14,638 nucleotides of DNA from Acidimicrobiales bacterium (GCA_030833305.1 JAURHL010000030.1:1-14638), one strand, 5' to 3'. Numbered from the stretch's first letter, positions 6,889 to 13,891 are shown. A program made the numbers and translations. The notes: generated by a model not told the origin, from the sequence alone.

Positions 6889-8253
6889 TCAACCCACTCT
6901 CTGTGCTTTACCCAAGATGCCCTGGGGTCGGAACAACAGAACGAGAATCAAGACCAGCAATGCCGGCGTCGTCTTGAGCTCGGTGGGAACCACCAGGCTC
7001 GCCATCTCGACCATGACCCCGACGACGAAGCCGCCCACGAGAGCACCGAATGCCGATCCGAGACCTCCGAGGGTGATCCCGGCGAACATCAGGAACAACA
7101 AGCGTCCGCCCATGTCGAAACTGATTTGCTCGTCGAGACCACGGAAGATTCCGCCCGCGGCCGCCAATGCCCCACCGACGATCCAGACGAGCCGAATCAC
7201 GCGCTCACTGTCGATCCCGGTGGCCGAGGCCAGATCGGGGTTGTCGGACACTGCGCGGGTGGCTTTACCGAGTCGCGTGTACCGCAGACCGAGGGCCACC
7301 ATCACGAGGATTCCCAGACTGAGAATCGAGACGATCAGGTCACGGGGAGTGATCGAAATCGGTCCGATCTCGATGGCTTCCTGGAGGGTGAACTCACGGA
7401 ACGGGCGCGTACGGCCTTCGAATCGCGACAGGAAGAAGTTGCGCAAAAGGATGGACAGACCGACTGTGAGAACCATCTGGGTCACCAAACCGATTCCGCG
7501 GCGCCGCAAACGACCGAAGATGCCGTCGTTCAACGCCCACCCGAAACCAGCGCCGAAGGCGATGCCGATGGGGGCGGCCCAGAAGATGTGGAAAGTTCCG
7601 TCGTCGCGTATTCCGGGAAGGAACGACAGGAAGCCGAGAAACGACAGACCCGTCACGTTGAACACGAAAGCTGCCAGTCCGCCGAACGTCACCATCTCGC
7701 TGTGGGCGAAATTCGTGAGACCCGTGGTGCCGAAGATGAGGGACAGTCCCACCGAACACATGGCGAGGACCAGACCCAGCCGCACACCGTCGACCAGGCG
7801 CTGGGCGACCTTCTCGAAACCGCTCATGCTGGCGCTCTGCGAAACCCCGGTGAAGTAGCTGATGACCTTGGTGTTCGTGATGAACGAATCGGCGACCACT
7901 TGTTGCACCGCCGGAGTCTTCGGGTCGAGCGACTCGCCGTCGGGCAGGGTCGACTCGTCCAGCGTGATGGTGTAATCGGCCTTGTTCGGAACCGGAATGA
8001 CGACCACGCCGGATTCGTCGGTCTCACCGGCCCCGACCACGACTCCGTTGGCGTCGGTGACCGAAATGGAGACTCCGGCGACGGGTTGGTTGTCGGTCTT
8101 GCCCGACGCGTCACGCGACAGTTCCTTTACCTGAATTCGAAGGGCGTAATCGGCCGCGTGGGCCGTGCTGGTCATCGACGCGAAGAGCGAACCGAGCACC
8201 GACAGGAACATCAGGGCCAGGATTCGGCGGGCTCTCCGTCTCTGTGGTGGCAC
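6889..8253 (-). CDS. livH: LivH permease with an N-terminal signal peptide and fused extracytoplasmic domain
   Basis: A 454-residue permease, about 150 longer than ordinary LivH. Residues 1-33 look like a signal peptide: an Arg-rich start, a hydrophobic core LALMFLSVLGSLFA, and an AHA-A cleavage site. Residues 34-135 form a beta-rich domain with PVAGVSISVTDANGVVVGAG (57-76), GETDESGVVVIPVP and YTITLDESTLPDGESL. This is the pattern of carboxypeptidase-regulatory or SpaA/CNA-B-like beta-sandwich repeats. The LivH core follows from about 146: QRLVDGVRLGLVLAMCSVGL (151-170), GTTGLTNFAHSEMVTFGG (175-192), the EAA-like loop LGKATRAVSDNPDLASATGI (328-347), LGGLGSAFGALVGGFVVG (395-412) and FRPQGILG (441-448). 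The GTG start at 8253 is supported by GGGGAG seven bases upstream and by the signal peptide directly after it. It is first in livHMGF. The fusion is visible; its purpose is unknown, but it may help dock the binding protein. Confidence 0.92.
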   Translation of the reverse strand: MPPQRRRARRILALMFLSVLGSLFASMTSTAHAADYALRIQVKELSRDASGKTDNQPVAGVSISVTDANGVVVGAGETDESGVVVIPVPNKADYTITLDESTLPDGESLDPKTPAVQQVVADSFITNTKVISYFTGVSQSASMSGFEKVAQRLVDGVRLGLVLAMCSVGLSLIFGTTGLTNFAHSEMVTFGGLAAFVFNVTGLSFLGFLSFLPGIRDDGTFHIFWAAPIGIAFGAGFGWALNDGIFGRLRRRGIGLVTQMVLTVGLSILLRNFFLSRFEGRTRPFREFTLQEAIEIGPISITPRDLIVSILSLGILVMVALGLRYTRLGKATRAVSDNPDLASATGIDSERVIRLVWIVGGALAAAGGIFRGLDEQISFDMGGRLLFLMFAGITLGGLGSAFGALVGGFVVGVMVEMASLVVPTELKTTPALLVLILVLLFRPQGILGKAQRVG

Positions 8254-8321
8254 CAGTTCACTCCCCGCCGTGCTGTGCGGGGTACCACCCCCGACGTCCC
8301 CAAGATGCTAGTCCTAGTCCA
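8254..8321 (-). promoter_or_regulatory. Divergent promoter region between livH and the EamA transporter gene
   Basis: This 68-base gap must carry both promoters. On the minus strand TAGCAT (8310-8305) is a fair -10 for livH, and GGGGAG (8266-8261) is its ribosome site. On the plus strand TAGTCC (8309-8314) lies seven bases before the EamA ATG, an imperfect match to the leaderless pattern. Both overlap a tandem CTAGTC-CTAGTC repeat (8308-8319). Overlapping promoters would make the two genes compete for polymerase. No -35 is convincing. Confidence 0.35.
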
Positions 8322-9236
8322 ATGGTCGGCGACAGTTCCTCGTCCCCGCGTTCCCCGTGGGCACCGGTGCTCGCCGTGTTGGGGGCCGCGACCCTCTTTG
8401 GCACCACGGGTACCGCGCTCGCTCAGGGTCCCGCATCGACCGATCCTTGGGCGGCGGCCTCCTTGCGCCTGTGCCTCGGCGGACTCGTGTTGGCCCTCGT
8501 GGCGCGTCGGCACCTGGGCGGTCTGGCCCGGCACCGCGGGTGGGCGATGATCGGAGCAATCGGGGTCGCGGGCTACCAGACGATGTTCTTCGCCGCCACC
8601 GACCGCACCGGGGTCGCGGTGGCGGCGTTGGCGACCATCGGAACGAGTCCCCTGGCGTCGCGGGCGATCGGTCGACTCCGTGGTCGGCCCGCCCCCGCGC
8701 CGAGCTGGTGGCTGGCCGCCGGAGTCCTCGGGGTCGGACTGACTCTACAATTCGTGGCCGGCGAGAGCACGTCGGTGACGGAGCGATCCATCGATCCGTC
8801 GGGAGTCCTGTTCGCGGTGGTGGCCGGCGTGATGTACGCCGTGTACGCCGAATCCGGGGCGGTCCTGATCGAGCGAGGCGTTCAGTCGACGGCGTCGATG
8901 GCTACGATCTTCGTGGGAGGAGCGATTCTCACGACGCCCATCCTCGCGTTCGCCGAAATCGATTGGTTTTTCACGCCTCGGGGCGCATCCATGATCGCGT
9001 ATCAGGGAATCATCACGCTGACGCTCGCCTACGTGGCTTTCGGATGGGGTCTGCGGACCTTGGCTCCTTCGGTCGTCGTGATGCTGACCGTCCTCGAACC
9101 CGCGATGGCTTCGGTGCTCGCGGTGGTCGTCCTGGACGAGTCGTTGTCCGTACGGTCGTGGATCGGGGCGGCCCTGATCTTCGCCGGATTACCGATAGCG
9201 GGCGTGGCCGCCACCCGATCTACGGTCGACACATGA
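8322..9236 (+). CDS. EamA-type (DMT superfamily) membrane transporter
   Basis: A 304-residue membrane protein with about ten hydrophobic segments in two EamA repeats. The first repeat runs from about residue 13 (WAPVLAVLGAATLFGTTG, 13-30) to LATIGTSPL. The second begins near DPSGVLFAVVAGVMYAVYAE (158-177) and contains the hallmark LEPAMASVLAVVVLDESLS (258-276). Members export amino acids, nucleobases or other metabolites across the inner membrane; this one's substrate is unknown. The start at 8322 fits because the hydrophobic part begins just after it. The frame is open further upstream, but that would overlap the livH start with non-membrane residues. Its stop overlaps the next gene's ATG (ATGA), so the two are likely co-translated. 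Confidence 0.88.
   Translation: MVGDSSSSPRSPWAPVLAVLGAATLFGTTGTALAQGPASTDPWAAASLRLCLGGLVLALVARRHLGGLARHRGWAMIGAIGVAGYQTMFFAATDRTGVAVAALATIGTSPLASRAIGRLRGRPAPAPSWWLAAGVLGVGLTLQFVAGESTSVTERSIDPSGVLFAVVAGVMYAVYAESGAVLIERGVQSTASMATIFVGGAILTTPILAFAEIDWFFTPRGASMIAYQGIITLTLAYVAFGWGLRTLAPSVVVMLTVLEPAMASVLAVVVLDESLSVRSWIGAALIFAGLPIAGVAATRSTVDT
9221..9226 (+). promoter_or_regulatory. Candidate leaderless -10 box inside the end of the EamA transporter gene
   Basis: TACGGT lies exactly six bases before the ATG of the nitronate monooxygenase-like gene, within the last codons of the EamA gene. The hexamer is identical to those before the crotonase and lipocalin-like genes. It may give an internal leaderless transcript in addition to read-through. 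Confidence 0.45.
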
Positions 9237-10174
9237 ACACACCGGCACCCATTCGCAACCGAGTGACGGAACTCCTCGGGGTCGACTACCCCATCGTCCA
9301 GGCGCCCATGGGCTGGATCGCACGATCCCAACTGGCGAGCGCGGTCAGCAACGCCGGAGGACTCGGAATCATCGAGACCTCTTCGGGCGAACTGGACGCG
9401 GTGCGACACGAGATCGGTCGTATGCGCGAGCTCACCGACAAGCCCTTCGGAGTCAACGTCGCGCAGATGTTCGTGCGCGATCCATCCATCGTCGATTTCG
9501 TGGTCGAACAGGGCGTTCGATTCGTCACCACCTCGGCGGGAGATCCGCGCCAGTACACCGCGACGCTCAAGGCCGCCGGTTTGACGGTCTTCCACGTCGT
9601 TCCGACGTTGTCGGCCGCGCTCAAAGCCGTCGATGCCGGTGTCGACGGCCTGGTCGTGGAAGGAGGAGAAGGAGGCGGGTTCAAGAATCCTCGGGACGTC
9701 TCGACCATGGTGCTCCTGCCGCTCGTGTGCTCGAAAGTCGACGTGCCCGTCATCGCCGCCGGAGGCATCTGTGACGGCGTGACCATGGCCGCGGCCTTCG
9801 CACTCGGAGCCGAAGGGGTGCAAATGGGAACACGAATGGTGTCGGCCGCCGAGTCTCCGGTGCACGCGAACTGGAAGGAACGGATCGTGACCGGAGCCGA
9901 AACCGACACGGTCTTCTTGAATCGACTGTCCCGACCCGGCTTGCGGGCACTACGAACGGAACGGACCACGCGATTGGAGAAAGAGGAGAACGTCTCGCTC
10001 TCGGAAATGAGTCGTGTCCAGGATTTGTACTTCGGTGGCGACATGGAGTCCTCGATCGCCCTCACCGGACAGGTCATGGGTCGCATCGACGCCGTTCGTC
10101 CCGTCGCCGACATCATCGCCGACACGGTTCGTGTCTATCGCGAGACGATCGAACGCCTCGCGACCTCGCTCTGA
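9233..10174 (+). CDS. Nitronate monooxygenase-like FMN flavoprotein (2-nitropropane dioxygenase family)
   Basis: A 313-residue TIM-barrel flavoprotein. Family signatures are DYPIVQAPMGWIA (18-30), SNAGGLGIIETSS (39-51), PFGVNVAQMF (71-80), the Gly-rich VVEGGEGGGF (141-150), PVIAAGGICDG (172-182) and AFALGAEGVQMGTRMVSAAESPVHANWK (188-215), which bind FMN and its phosphate. True class I nitronate monooxygenases have a catalytic His right after the GEAGG turn (His152 in the Pseudomonas aeruginosa enzyme). Here that position is Phe150 (GGGFKNP). The protein therefore may not oxidise nitronates and may serve as another FMN oxidase or reductase. Its ATG overlaps the EamA stop. Its last 40 bases overlap the 3' end of ctaA on the other strand. 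Confidence 0.88.
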   Translation: MNTPAPIRNRVTELLGVDYPIVQAPMGWIARSQLASAVSNAGGLGIIETSSGELDAVRHEIGRMRELTDKPFGVNVAQMFVRDPSIVDFVVEQGVRFVTTSAGDPRQYTATLKAAGLTVFHVVPTLSAALKAVDAGVDGLVVEGGEGGGFKNPRDVSTMVLLPLVCSKVDVPVIAAGGICDGVTMAAAFALGAEGVQMGTRMVSAAESPVHANWKERIVTGAETDTVFLNRLSRPGLRALRTERTTRLEKEENVSLSEMSRVQDLYFGGDMESSIALTGQVMGRIDAVRPVADIIADTVRVYRETIERLATSL

Positions 10175-11037
10175 CGTGCGATCGGTTCGACCGAGTACCA
10201 CAGATTGACCACGGCCATGAAGAAAGCCGTGGCGAGAGCGATGTGCACCGCCACCAACGCCGCGGGGATGTCGTTGAAATACTGGACGTAGCCGACCGTG
10301 GCCTGCAGCACGCCGAGGACGAGTACGACCTCGATCGCGGTGTGCAGGGACCCGAAAGGCATCCGCCTGATCCTCGTCAACAACCACACGATGCACGACA
10401 GAGTGATGATCACGCTGATCCCGTGCAGGCGAGCAGCAGTCGTGATGGCAATGTCCAAACGCGGAGCGTTCTCGTCGCCGGCGTGAGGCCCCGCTCCGGT
10501 CACCACGGTCCCCGTGACCACCGCGACCGCCGCCAGAACAGCGACGGTCCGCACCAGTCGAGTGTCGCCGGACGGAAGAGCGAGACGGTCGACGTCGCCT
10601 CCCGCCCGCCTCACGAGGATCCAGCCCGTACCGACCAGGAACATCGACAACAAGAAGTGTCCCTGGTTCGCCACCGGATTGAGATCGGTCAGAACCACGA
10701 CGCCGCCGAGCACGATCTGGCCGATCACGCCGATCACGAGCAACCAGGCCAGCCGTTCGAGATCGCGACGTCGTTCCTCGAGAAACCGCGCCGCCAGAAC
10801 CGCGGCCATCACCAGAACGGTCACGAGACCGGTGAACAGACGATTGAGTTGCTCCACGGCTCCGTGGAACGACGACACGTCGATGAATCGCTCCTCGTTG
10901 CAGCGAGGCCAGTCCGAACATCCGAGTCCACTGCCAGTCAGGCGTACCGCGGCTCCCGTGATGACGATGACGACCAACGAAACCAAGGCCGCGCGTGTGA
11001 TCCAGGCATAACGAGCCGGAGACAACCGCCGAGACAT
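10135..11037 (-). CDS. ctaA: Heme A synthase CtaA (Cox15 family)
   Basis: A 300-residue eight-span inner-membrane enzyme that oxidises the C8 methyl of heme O to give heme A for aa3-type cytochrome oxidase. It shows the extracytoplasmic TGSGLGCSDWPRC loop with the paired cysteines C40 and C46, then FHGAVEQLNRLFTG (57-70), QGHFLLSMFLVG (125-136), ARLHGISVIITL (202-213) and VAVHIALATAFF (262-273). The conserved histidines of both halves (H127, H205, H265) are candidate heme ligands. In the first half the E..H-R motif of Bacillus CtaA is E..N-R (E62, N65), as is usual in actinobacteria. The ATG at 11037 is preceded by TAGCCT and six bases. The gene diverges from the lipocalin-like gene and runs tail to tail into the flavoprotein gene with a 40-base overlap. 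No ctaB or oxidase subunit is in view. Confidence 0.93.
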   Translation of the reverse strand: MSRRLSPARYAWITRAALVSLVVIVITGAAVRLTGSGLGCSDWPRCNEERFIDVSSFHGAVEQLNRLFTGLVTVLVMAAVLAARFLEERRRDLERLAWLLVIGVIGQIVLGGVVVLTDLNPVANQGHFLLSMFLVGTGWILVRRAGGDVDRLALPSGDTRLVRTVAVLAAVAVVTGTVVTGAGPHAGDENAPRLDIAITTAARLHGISVIITLSCIVWLLTRIRRMPFGSLHTAIEVVLVLGVLQATVGYVQYFNDIPAALVAVHIALATAFFMAVVNLWYSVEPIARQSEVARRSIVSR

Positions 11038-11043
11038 GACGAC

Positions 11044-11049
11044 AGGCTA
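11044..11049 (-). promoter_or_regulatory. Candidate leaderless -10 box for ctaA
   Basis: TAGCCT on the minus strand lies six bases before the ctaA ATG, in a 58-base divergent gap, with no clear Shine-Dalgarno. The spacing equals that at three other genes here. Confidence 0.45.
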
Positions 11050-11083
11050 GGCGGCCTTGTTCGGACCACCGACGGCGGCGGAC

Positions 11084-11089
11084 TACGGT
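11084..11089 (+). promoter_or_regulatory. Candidate leaderless -10 box for the lipocalin-like gene
   Basis: TACGGT lies six bases before the ATG at 11096, repeating the exact hexamer and spacing at 2699-2704 and 9221-9226. It also argues for 11096 as the start rather than the ATG at 11057, which would lie upstream of the box. Confidence 0.5.
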
Positions 11090-11095
11090 CACATC

Positions 11096-12193
11096 ATGCT
11101 GTCATCCTTCGACGATTATCCGATCCATTCGGGTTCCGTACCGGTCAACGAGACCGCCACCAGTGACATCAACCATTACGACCGGTACTTCTTCAACGGA
11201 TACACGACCGATGCGTCGCTGTACTTCGGTGTCGCCATGGGCTTGTACCCCAATCGACACGTGGTCGATGCATCGTTCTCGGTGGTCGTGAAGGGCGCGG
11301 AACAGATCTCGGTGCACGCATCCGCCCGCGCTCCCCTGGACCGCGCCGATGCGAACACGGTTGGTCCCATTCGTCTCGAGATCCTCGAGCCGATGAAGCG
11401 GCATCGTCTGCTGGTCGAGTCCGCCGAACACGGGCTACGCGCCGACTTGATGTTCGTCGCCCGGAGCGCACCGGTTCAGGAGCCGCACTTCCTGGTCAAG
11501 GCGGGACAGCGGAGCGTTTTCGATTACACCCGTCTCACGCAGTTCGGCCACTGGAGCGGCTGGATCGAGATCGACGGGGTACGTCGGGAACTGCGGTCGG
11601 ACTCCACCCCCGGATCCCGCGATCGCTCGTGGGGCACCCGACCCGTCGGACCGTCAGCCGACACGGGTGCGCCCGTCGGAAACCGCCAGTTCTATTGGTT
11701 GTGGGCTCCGGTGAATTTCCCCGGCTTCGCCACTCACTTCGACGTGAACGAACACGCCGACGGTGGTCGCTGGCATCAAACCGGGTTCTTCTTGATCGAC
11801 GGTCCGTCTCCCGCCGACGAGTATCCGGACGTCTCCTATTCGGTTTCGTGGCGACCCGGGACCCGGTGGGCGCGGTCCTTTTCCATCGAACTGGCGGGAG
11901 CCGGATTGCCCACCCGGATCATCGATCTCGAGCCGCTCTATGAGTTTCAGATGATCGGACTCGGCTATGGCCACCCGGAATGGGGTCACGGATTCTGGAA
12001 TGGCGAGTTGGCGGTCGGCGCAGAACGCTGGACACTCCCCGTCGACACCCCCTGCGATCCGCGACACCTGCACGTTCAGGCCGTCTGTCGAGCCACCTGT
12101 GACGGCGTCGAGGGAATCGGCATTCTCGAACAACTCGTCGTGGGCCCCCACGCACCCAGTGGCTTCGAACAACTGCTCGACCCGGCGCGTTGA
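11096..12193 (+). CDS. CrtC/AttH-like two-lipocalin-domain protein of unknown function
   Basis: A 365-residue soluble protein without a signal peptide or membrane segment. The opening (ATSDINHYDRYFFNGYTTDA, 21-40) and GVAMGLYPNRHVVDASFSVV (45-64) lead into a first beta-rich half. SRDRSWGTRPVG (174-185), FYWLWAPVNFPGFATHFDVN (199-218) and HPEWGHGFWNG (293-303) mark the second half. This pattern matches the hydroxyneurosporene synthase/AttH-like lipocalin superfamily (DUF7064/DUF7065-type proteins), recalled from memory rather than searched. Members act on or bind lipids and isoprenoids, but no reaction can be assigned. The start is chosen at 11096 from the -10-like box six bases upstream and from the N-terminal pattern. 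It diverges from ctaA and stands alone, ending 12 bases before the converging SDR gene. Confidence 0.75.
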   Translation: MLSSFDDYPIHSGSVPVNETATSDINHYDRYFFNGYTTDASLYFGVAMGLYPNRHVVDASFSVVVKGAEQISVHASARAPLDRADANTVGPIRLEILEPMKRHRLLVESAEHGLRADLMFVARSAPVQEPHFLVKAGQRSVFDYTRLTQFGHWSGWIEIDGVRRELRSDSTPGSRDRSWGTRPVGPSADTGAPVGNRQFYWLWAPVNFPGFATHFDVNEHADGGRWHQTGFFLIDGPSPADEYPDVSYSVSWRPGTRWARSFSIELAGAGLPTRIIDLEPLYEFQMIGLGYGHPEWGHGFWNGELAVGAERWTLPVDTPCDPRHLHVQAVCRATCDGVEGIGILEQLVVGPHAPSGFEQLLDPAR

Positions 12194-12205
12194 CCTCCAT
12201 CGGAA

Positions 12206-12994
12206 TCAGGTGTGCCGGATGGTGACGCCTCCGTCGACCGGAATGCTGACACCCGTGACGAACGATGACGCCGGCAGGCACAAACTGAGGGTCACGTGCG
12301 CAACCTCCTCCGGATCGGCGTAACGACGAAGAGCCACGCGTCGGCGCGCATACTTGTTCTTCGCCTCGTCCGGGATGCCCGCGGTCATGCCGGTGTTGAT
12401 CGGTCCGGGACAGATGCAATTGACGGTGATACCGGTCGGACCCAACTCGACCGCGAGACTTCTCGTCAACCCCGTGACACCCGCCTTCGACGCCGAGTAG
12501 GCCGAGATTCCGGGAGTCGCCACGATCGCCTCGGTGGACGCGATGTTCACGATGCGACCGGCGTCGGACGCCCGCAGAAAGGGCAGGGTCGCCCGTATCG
12601 CCCGCACGTACGCGCTCAAATTGATCGCCAACGTTCGATCCCATGCCTCATCGAATGATTCGTCATCGAAGCCGAGCGGTGACGGTCGGGATATCCCGGC
12701 GTTGTTGATCAGCGCATCCACGACGCCGGTGAGCGATCCGAAGCCCGCGATCACGGAACGCAGGGCTCGGTCGTCGGTCACGTCGACCACGTGAGCCGAG
12801 ACGGCGTTCTCGCCGTGCACGGACGCGATTTCCGTGCCGGTCGTGACGACGGATTCGTTGGAGTCGAGGATGCACACCGTCGCGCCCTCGTCGGCGAAGA
12901 GATGGGCCGTGGCCCGACCCATACCGCTCCCGGCGCCCGTGATCACCACCCGACGCCCGGACACCGAGCGGCTCAGCCGCGACAGTCGACTCAT
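12206..12994 (-). CDS. SDR-family NAD(P)-dependent oxidoreductase
   Basis: A 262-residue classical short-chain dehydrogenase/reductase. The Rossmann motif TGAGSGMG is at 19-26, an acidic residue ends strand 2 (CILDSN, 41-46, suggesting NAD preference), DV at 71-72, NNAG at 97-100, catalytic Ser153 (NIAST) and YSASK at 166-170. The PGPINTGM loop (196-203) and the C-terminal ASSFVTGVSIPVDGG (242-256) complete a normal-length enzyme. The ATG at 12994 overlaps the upstream stop (ATGA). It is the last gene of a four-gene minus-strand unit: methyltransferase, two PPOX-fold proteins, SDR. The substrate is unknown. Confidence 0.92.
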   Translation of the reverse strand: MSRLSRLSRSVSGRRVVITGAGSGMGRATAHLFADEGATVCILDSNESVVTTGTEIASVHGENAVSAHVVDVTDDRALRSVIAGFGSLTGVVDALINNAGISRPSPLGFDDESFDEAWDRTLAINLSAYVRAIRATLPFLRASDAGRIVNIASTEAIVATPGISAYSASKAGVTGLTRSLAVELGPTGITVNCICPGPINTGMTAGIPDEAKNKYARRRVALRRYADPEEVAHVTLSLCLPASSFVTGVSIPVDGGVTIRHT

Positions 12995-13422
12995 CGACGC
13001 CACTGCTCCCGGCCGGCGATTCCGTAATTGCGCAGGATCGTCGCACGGTCGGGCTCGATTCGAAGAAACACGTGAGTCGCCGCGGTGGGCCCACCCGGTT
13101 CGAACGGCGACAGGTCGTAACCCATCTTGTCCCAAAGTTCCGTGCGTCCCCGGTCGTCGTCGACGACGAACGCGTTTCCCCACACGATGCACGAGTCCCA
13201 ATTCGTGCCGGGCCCGACGGCGAAGTGAACCGACACCCGCGGGTTCATCCGCAGATTGGCCACCTTGCGACTGTCCGTGCGCACGAAGGTCAGAATCGAA
13301 TCGCCGAACCACGCCACCGCCACCGGTGCCACGTGGGGTTCACCAGCGGAACTCACGGTGGCCACGTACGCCAGGGGACCGTACCGAGCACTGTCGGTGC
13401 GGACGTCGTGCAAGGTAATCAT
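12991..13422 (-). CDS. PPOX-fold (pyridoxamine 5'-phosphate oxidase family) protein, copy 2
   Basis: A 143-residue split beta-barrel protein of the FMN/F420-binding PPOX superfamily. The sheet starts with GPLAYVATVSSAGEPHVAPV (15-34). Then come FGDSILTFVRTDSRKVANLR (39-58) with the cofactor-phosphate-contacting Thr/Ser-Arg/Lys-Lys run, PRVSVHFAVG (61-70), WGNAFVVDD (81-89) and a tail with FEPGGP and DRATILRNYGIAG (125-137). The ATG at 13422 overlaps the stop of the neighbouring paralogue (ATGA), and its own stop overlaps the SDR start. A flavin or F420-dependent reductase role is likely. Neither cofactor nor substrate can be told from sequence. Confidence 0.85.
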   Translation of the reverse strand: MITLHDVRTDSARYGPLAYVATVSSAGEPHVAPVAVAWFGDSILTFVRTDSRKVANLRMNPRVSVHFAVGPGTNWDSCIVWGNAFVVDDDRGRTELWDKMGYDLSPFEPGGPTAATHVFLRIEPDRATILRNYGIAGREQWRR

Positions 13423-13865
13423 GGTCTCGCCCACCGCTCGATGCCGGCCGCTCCGTACATGCGAAGGATGACCGCACGATCCACGTCGATACGCATGAAC
13501 GCCGTGTCGGGACTCGCGTCGGGTCCACCGGGTGCGAAGGCGTTCAGGTCGTAATCGAACACCCCGGTCCAGAGTCGACGTTTCGTCTCGAGATCGGCGA
13601 GGACTGTCGCGCGCCCCCACACCTCGACGCCGTCGCCGTTCTCGCTGACCTGCCAGTGCATCGCGACCCGATCGTTCACGGAGACGTTGCGACTCTTCAC
13701 CGAGTCGGTTCCCACCATCACCCACAACACGTCACCCTCCCAACAGGGGTGCACCGGGACCACGTCGGGCTCACCGTCGGCACCCACCGTGGCCAGATGG
13801 GCCCACACGCTCAGTTTCGCGGCGAACTCTCTCACCTTCGACAACGACACCGCTTCGGATTGCAC
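13419..13865 (-). CDS. PPOX-fold (pyridoxamine 5'-phosphate oxidase family) protein, copy 1
   Basis: A 148-residue paralogue of the next gene. LSVWAHLATVGADGEPDVVPV (18-38) is the N-terminal hairpin; VGTDSVKSRNVSVNDRVAMH (51-70) the cofactor loop; VEVWGRATVLAD (80-91) the dimer strand. The tail FAPGGP plus DRAVILRMYGAAGIERW (129-145) parallels FEPGGP plus DRATILRNYGIAGREQW of copy 2. The two arose by tandem duplication but are well diverged. The GTG start at 13865 is chosen because AGGAGG lies five bases upstream. A longer frame would run into the methyltransferase. The gap to the methyltransferase stop is 26 bases. Confidence 0.85.
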   Translation of the reverse strand: MQSEAVSLSKVREFAAKLSVWAHLATVGADGEPDVVPVHPCWEGDVLWVMVGTDSVKSRNVSVNDRVAMHWQVSENGDGVEVWGRATVLADLETKRRLWTGVFDYDLNAFAPGGPDASPDTAFMRIDVDRAVILRMYGAAGIERWARP

Positions 13866-13870
13866 GCTCT

Positions 13871-13876
13871 CCTCCT
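13871..13876 (-). promoter_or_regulatory. Shine-Dalgarno that fixes the GTG start of PPOX copy 1
   Basis: AGGAGG on the minus strand, followed by AGAGC and GTG. It sits in the 26-base gap after the methyltransferase stop and decides between GTG 13865 and longer in-frame alternatives. Confidence 0.75.
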
Positions 13877-13891
13877 TCGATTGTGCGGACT

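Noticed and set aside
7126..8550. Long plus-strand open frame (474 codons) opposite livH
   Set aside because: Its composition is rich in His, Asp, Gln and Arg, as expected for the antisense of a membrane-protein gene, with no recognisable motif.
8357..9232. Upstream part of the flavoprotein frame
   Set aside because: It overlaps the EamA transporter in a different frame and is Arg/Gly-rich; the flavoprotein fold starts at the ATG at 9233.
10243..11166. Plus-strand open frame opposite ctaA
   Set aside because: Antisense of the CtaA membrane gene; Arg/His/Asp-rich without motifs.
13423..13725. N-terminal extension of PPOX copy 2 into copy 1
   Set aside because: The added residues are an out-of-frame reading of copy 1; the ATGA overlap and the PPOX fold support 13422.
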